Positions 57,479 through 58,998 of a stretch of DNA of 58,998 nucleotides are shown here, piece by piece. Positions within the stretch are counted from its first letter, which is position 1. Every line of letters starts with the position of its first letter. The notes under the pieces are model-generated. The model was not told where the DNA came from. It searched no databases and was given only the letters and a program-made list of their open reading frames with translations. The translations under genes were made by a program, and so were the position numbers. The stretch covers positions 1 through 58,998 of the forward strand of contig NZ_JMLH01000013.1 of the NCBI RefSeq assembly GCF_000686665.1. The letters are read 5' to 3'. This DNA is from Thomasclavelia saccharogumia DSM 17460. Its GTDB lineage: Bacteria > Bacillota_I > Bacilli_A > Erysipelotrichales > Coprobacillaceae.

Positions 57479-58645
57479 ATGCAATTTATTCATTCATTAA
57501 AAGAACGTTTTTCTAAGGAACAGTTGATGATCATTGCTACTGCCCTTAGCCTATCTACACCTTTTTATATTTGTGTTCCATTTTTATTACTTGAAACATT
57601 GTATTTATTGTACACTAAAAAAATCACTAATGCTTTTAAAAGCACTCCAAAATCTAAGTATTTGATTATTTTTATGTCATTATCTTTAATTGTTTCTTTG
57701 TTTTATCAAAATTGGATCGGTATAGGTTGTATTGCATTAATTTTTATTTCTGTTTCATTGATGCTCTATTATCGAAAATATATTAATGTTGAAGTATTTG
57801 AATTTATTTTAGATATGCTAATAGCCTTATCTATTTTATGGGCTATCTATGGTTTATACGAACAAACGCAGATCTTACAGCGCCTTGGCTATGATCATTT
57901 TACATTAAAGGTTTTTAGTCGGCGTGAAAATCGACTTAATTCTGTTTTTTTCAATGCTAATTATTATGCTATGATGATTGAATTTATTATTATGATGATT
58001 GGTTATAAGTTTTTTGGAACAAAAAACATAAAAAAACAAATATATTATTTTATTGTTGCAGGAATAAATCTTTTCTTATTATACATGACTGGTTGCCGAA
58101 CTGCATTTATTGCCACAGCAGTAGCTGTATTAGTTTTTTTGATAATTAATAAGAATTATCGAATTTGTATGCTGATTGCTGTTATTTGTATTATAGGTTG
58201 TATTTACTTTGCTATTAATCCACAACAATTTCCAAGAGTTGAAAAATTAATTGATAATTTTACTGTAAGAAAAAAAATATGGCATGCTGCTATTGAAGGA
58301 ATTAAAGCACATCCATTATTTGGTCAAGGACCAATGACTTATATGATGATTTTTGAAAAGTATAATGGTCATGCTACTCAACATGCACATAGCGTTTATC
58401 TTGATCCTGTATTATCATTTGGAATCATTGGGATTACTACTCTTATTCCCTATGTAGTTGATAATTGTAAAAGATTATTTGAAGTATATAAAAAAAGACT
58501 TAATCTTCGTTATGTTGCTTTAGTGATTGCCTGTATTGTAGTTATTTTATTACATGGTCTTTTAGATTATACAATCTTTTGGGTTCATACTGGCTTGTTA
58601 TTTTTAATGATTGCTTCATCATTTGAAATGTTCAATCATAATTAA
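57479..58645 (+). CDS. O-antigen ligase (Wzy_C)-family membrane protein, second copy
   Basis: The 388-residue protein has about ten membrane segments and the ligase loop with AIEGIKAHPLFGQGPMTYM and THQ-type ending ATQHAHSVYLDPVLSFG. A GGAGG ribosome site precedes the ATG. It is shorter than and distant from the copy at 37868-39250. The role is probably surface glycan polymerisation or transfer; no glycosyltransferases lie next to it. Confidence 0.85.
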   Translation: MQFIHSLKERFSKEQLMIIATALSLSTPFYICVPFLLLETLYLLYTKKITNAFKSTPKSKYLIIFMSLSLIVSLFYQNWIGIGCIALIFISVSLMLYYRKYINVEVFEFILDMLIALSILWAIYGLYEQTQILQRLGYDHFTLKVFSRRENRLNSVFFNANYYAMMIEFIIMMIGYKFFGTKNIKKQIYYFIVAGINLFLLYMTGCRTAFIATAVAVLVFLIINKNYRICMLIAVICIIGCIYFAINPQQFPRVEKLIDNFTVRKKIWHAAIEGIKAHPLFGQGPMTYMMIFEKYNGHATQHAHSVYLDPVLSFGIIGITTLIPYVVDNCKRLFEVYKKRLNLRYVALVIACIVVILLHGLLDYTIFWVHTGLLFLMIASSFEMFNHN

Positions 58646-58998
58646 AAAGAAGTTGTAAGATTTCAATCTACTAATTTAACGATATTTATGAATTAGAAAT
58701 CTTGAAATATTGGTAATCGAAAATAACTAAGAGTTTTAAAAATTTTAATCATCGATTAAGATGGGGTAAAAATCGCTCCATCTTTTTTACTGTTATTCAT
58801 ATAAAATACACCTCCTGACCTAAACATATAACAGCCGGAAGAAATATTCAAAGTAACAGTTATGGGAAAATAAGTTTATGTATAAATCGTCATATTGTTG
58901 ACTGAAATACGCTGCATAAACATGGTGTGATATTCGTAAAAGTAATTCAGTATAAAATCAAAGTCATAAAAATCAGATACTCTAAAAACACTCAAAAA
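58646..58998. other. Non-coding right edge
   Basis: After the stop at 58645 there is an AT-rich leader and a terminator hairpin (58758-58790). A short minus-strand frame with a GGAGGTG site (MNNSKKDGAIF, 58812 downward) overlaps the hairpin. From 58820 a plus-strand frame is open for about 33 codons, then has TGA and more open sequence to the edge. I cannot support a gene here. Confidence 0.4.
58758..58790 (+). terminator. Terminator after the second O-antigen-ligase-like gene
   Basis: AAGATGG and CCATCTT arms around a 13-base loop, followed by a T run. Confidence 0.75.

Noticed and set aside
58817-58998. Plus-strand open stretch (starting PKHITAGRN, then TGA, then open to the edge)
   Set aside because: No start or ribosome site and only about 60 codons visible. 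It could be a fragment, but nothing identifies it.

Overview
The window is AT-rich DNA of a low-GC Gram-positive gut anaerobe. The best guess is an Erysipelotrichia/Coprobacillus-type Firmicute. Evidence: a T-box leader, sortase-anchored surface proteins, LytTR and LCP proteins, a giant 2-hydroxyacyl-CoA dehydratase activase, and strong Shine-Dalgarno sequences. Most genes lie on the minus strand. No rRNA, tRNA or CRISPR array was recognised.

1-6040 is an accessory and decaying region. An IS110-family transposase runs off the left edge and abuts a LytTR response regulator that lost its last residues. That regulator carries Glu where the phospho-acceptor Asp is expected. Next come a putative secreted barrel protein with a lipoprotein, small two-helix membrane proteins, and a secreted protein whose signal peptide is broken by a TGA. 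Two promoters here carry the same two-element direct repeat (9 bp, 12 bp spacer, 9 bp), each exactly 34 bp upstream of a perfect TATAAT with no -35 box. This is the geometry of LytTR-activated promoters, and it is the most interesting signal in the window.

6077-16013 is one leucine/isoleucine/valine operon, leuA-ilvN-ilvC-leuC-leuD-leuB-ilvD-ilvB, with a promoter and a T-box leader carrying a CUC (Leu) specifier. Two stem-loops that share bases sit between ilvC and leuC.

16084-28695 is mostly housekeeping: a CpXC protein, a CapA-like protein, murF-ddl with two zinc-ribbon membrane proteins, an AEC transporter, a GIY-YIG protein, methionine aminopeptidase with a SEC-C finger, a membrane phosphoesterase and citrate synthase. 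A frameshifted insertion sequence with recognisable terminal inverted repeats follows (28781-29942).

29978-44867 holds a surface esterase with its AraC regulator, a MarR plus giant activase operon, a DinB pseudogene, an O-antigen-ligase-like protein, an LCP enzyme, a class B sortase overlapping ychF, and an smr/PAP2 set. 44925-58645 holds a 1,997-residue surface glycan-binding protein under a cre-containing promoter, cstA, a heterodimeric ABC exporter, a TRM11-like methyltransferase and a second O-antigen-ligase-like protein. The two PxTGD-like or KTGD sorting tails and the sortase suggest a shared wall-anchoring route.
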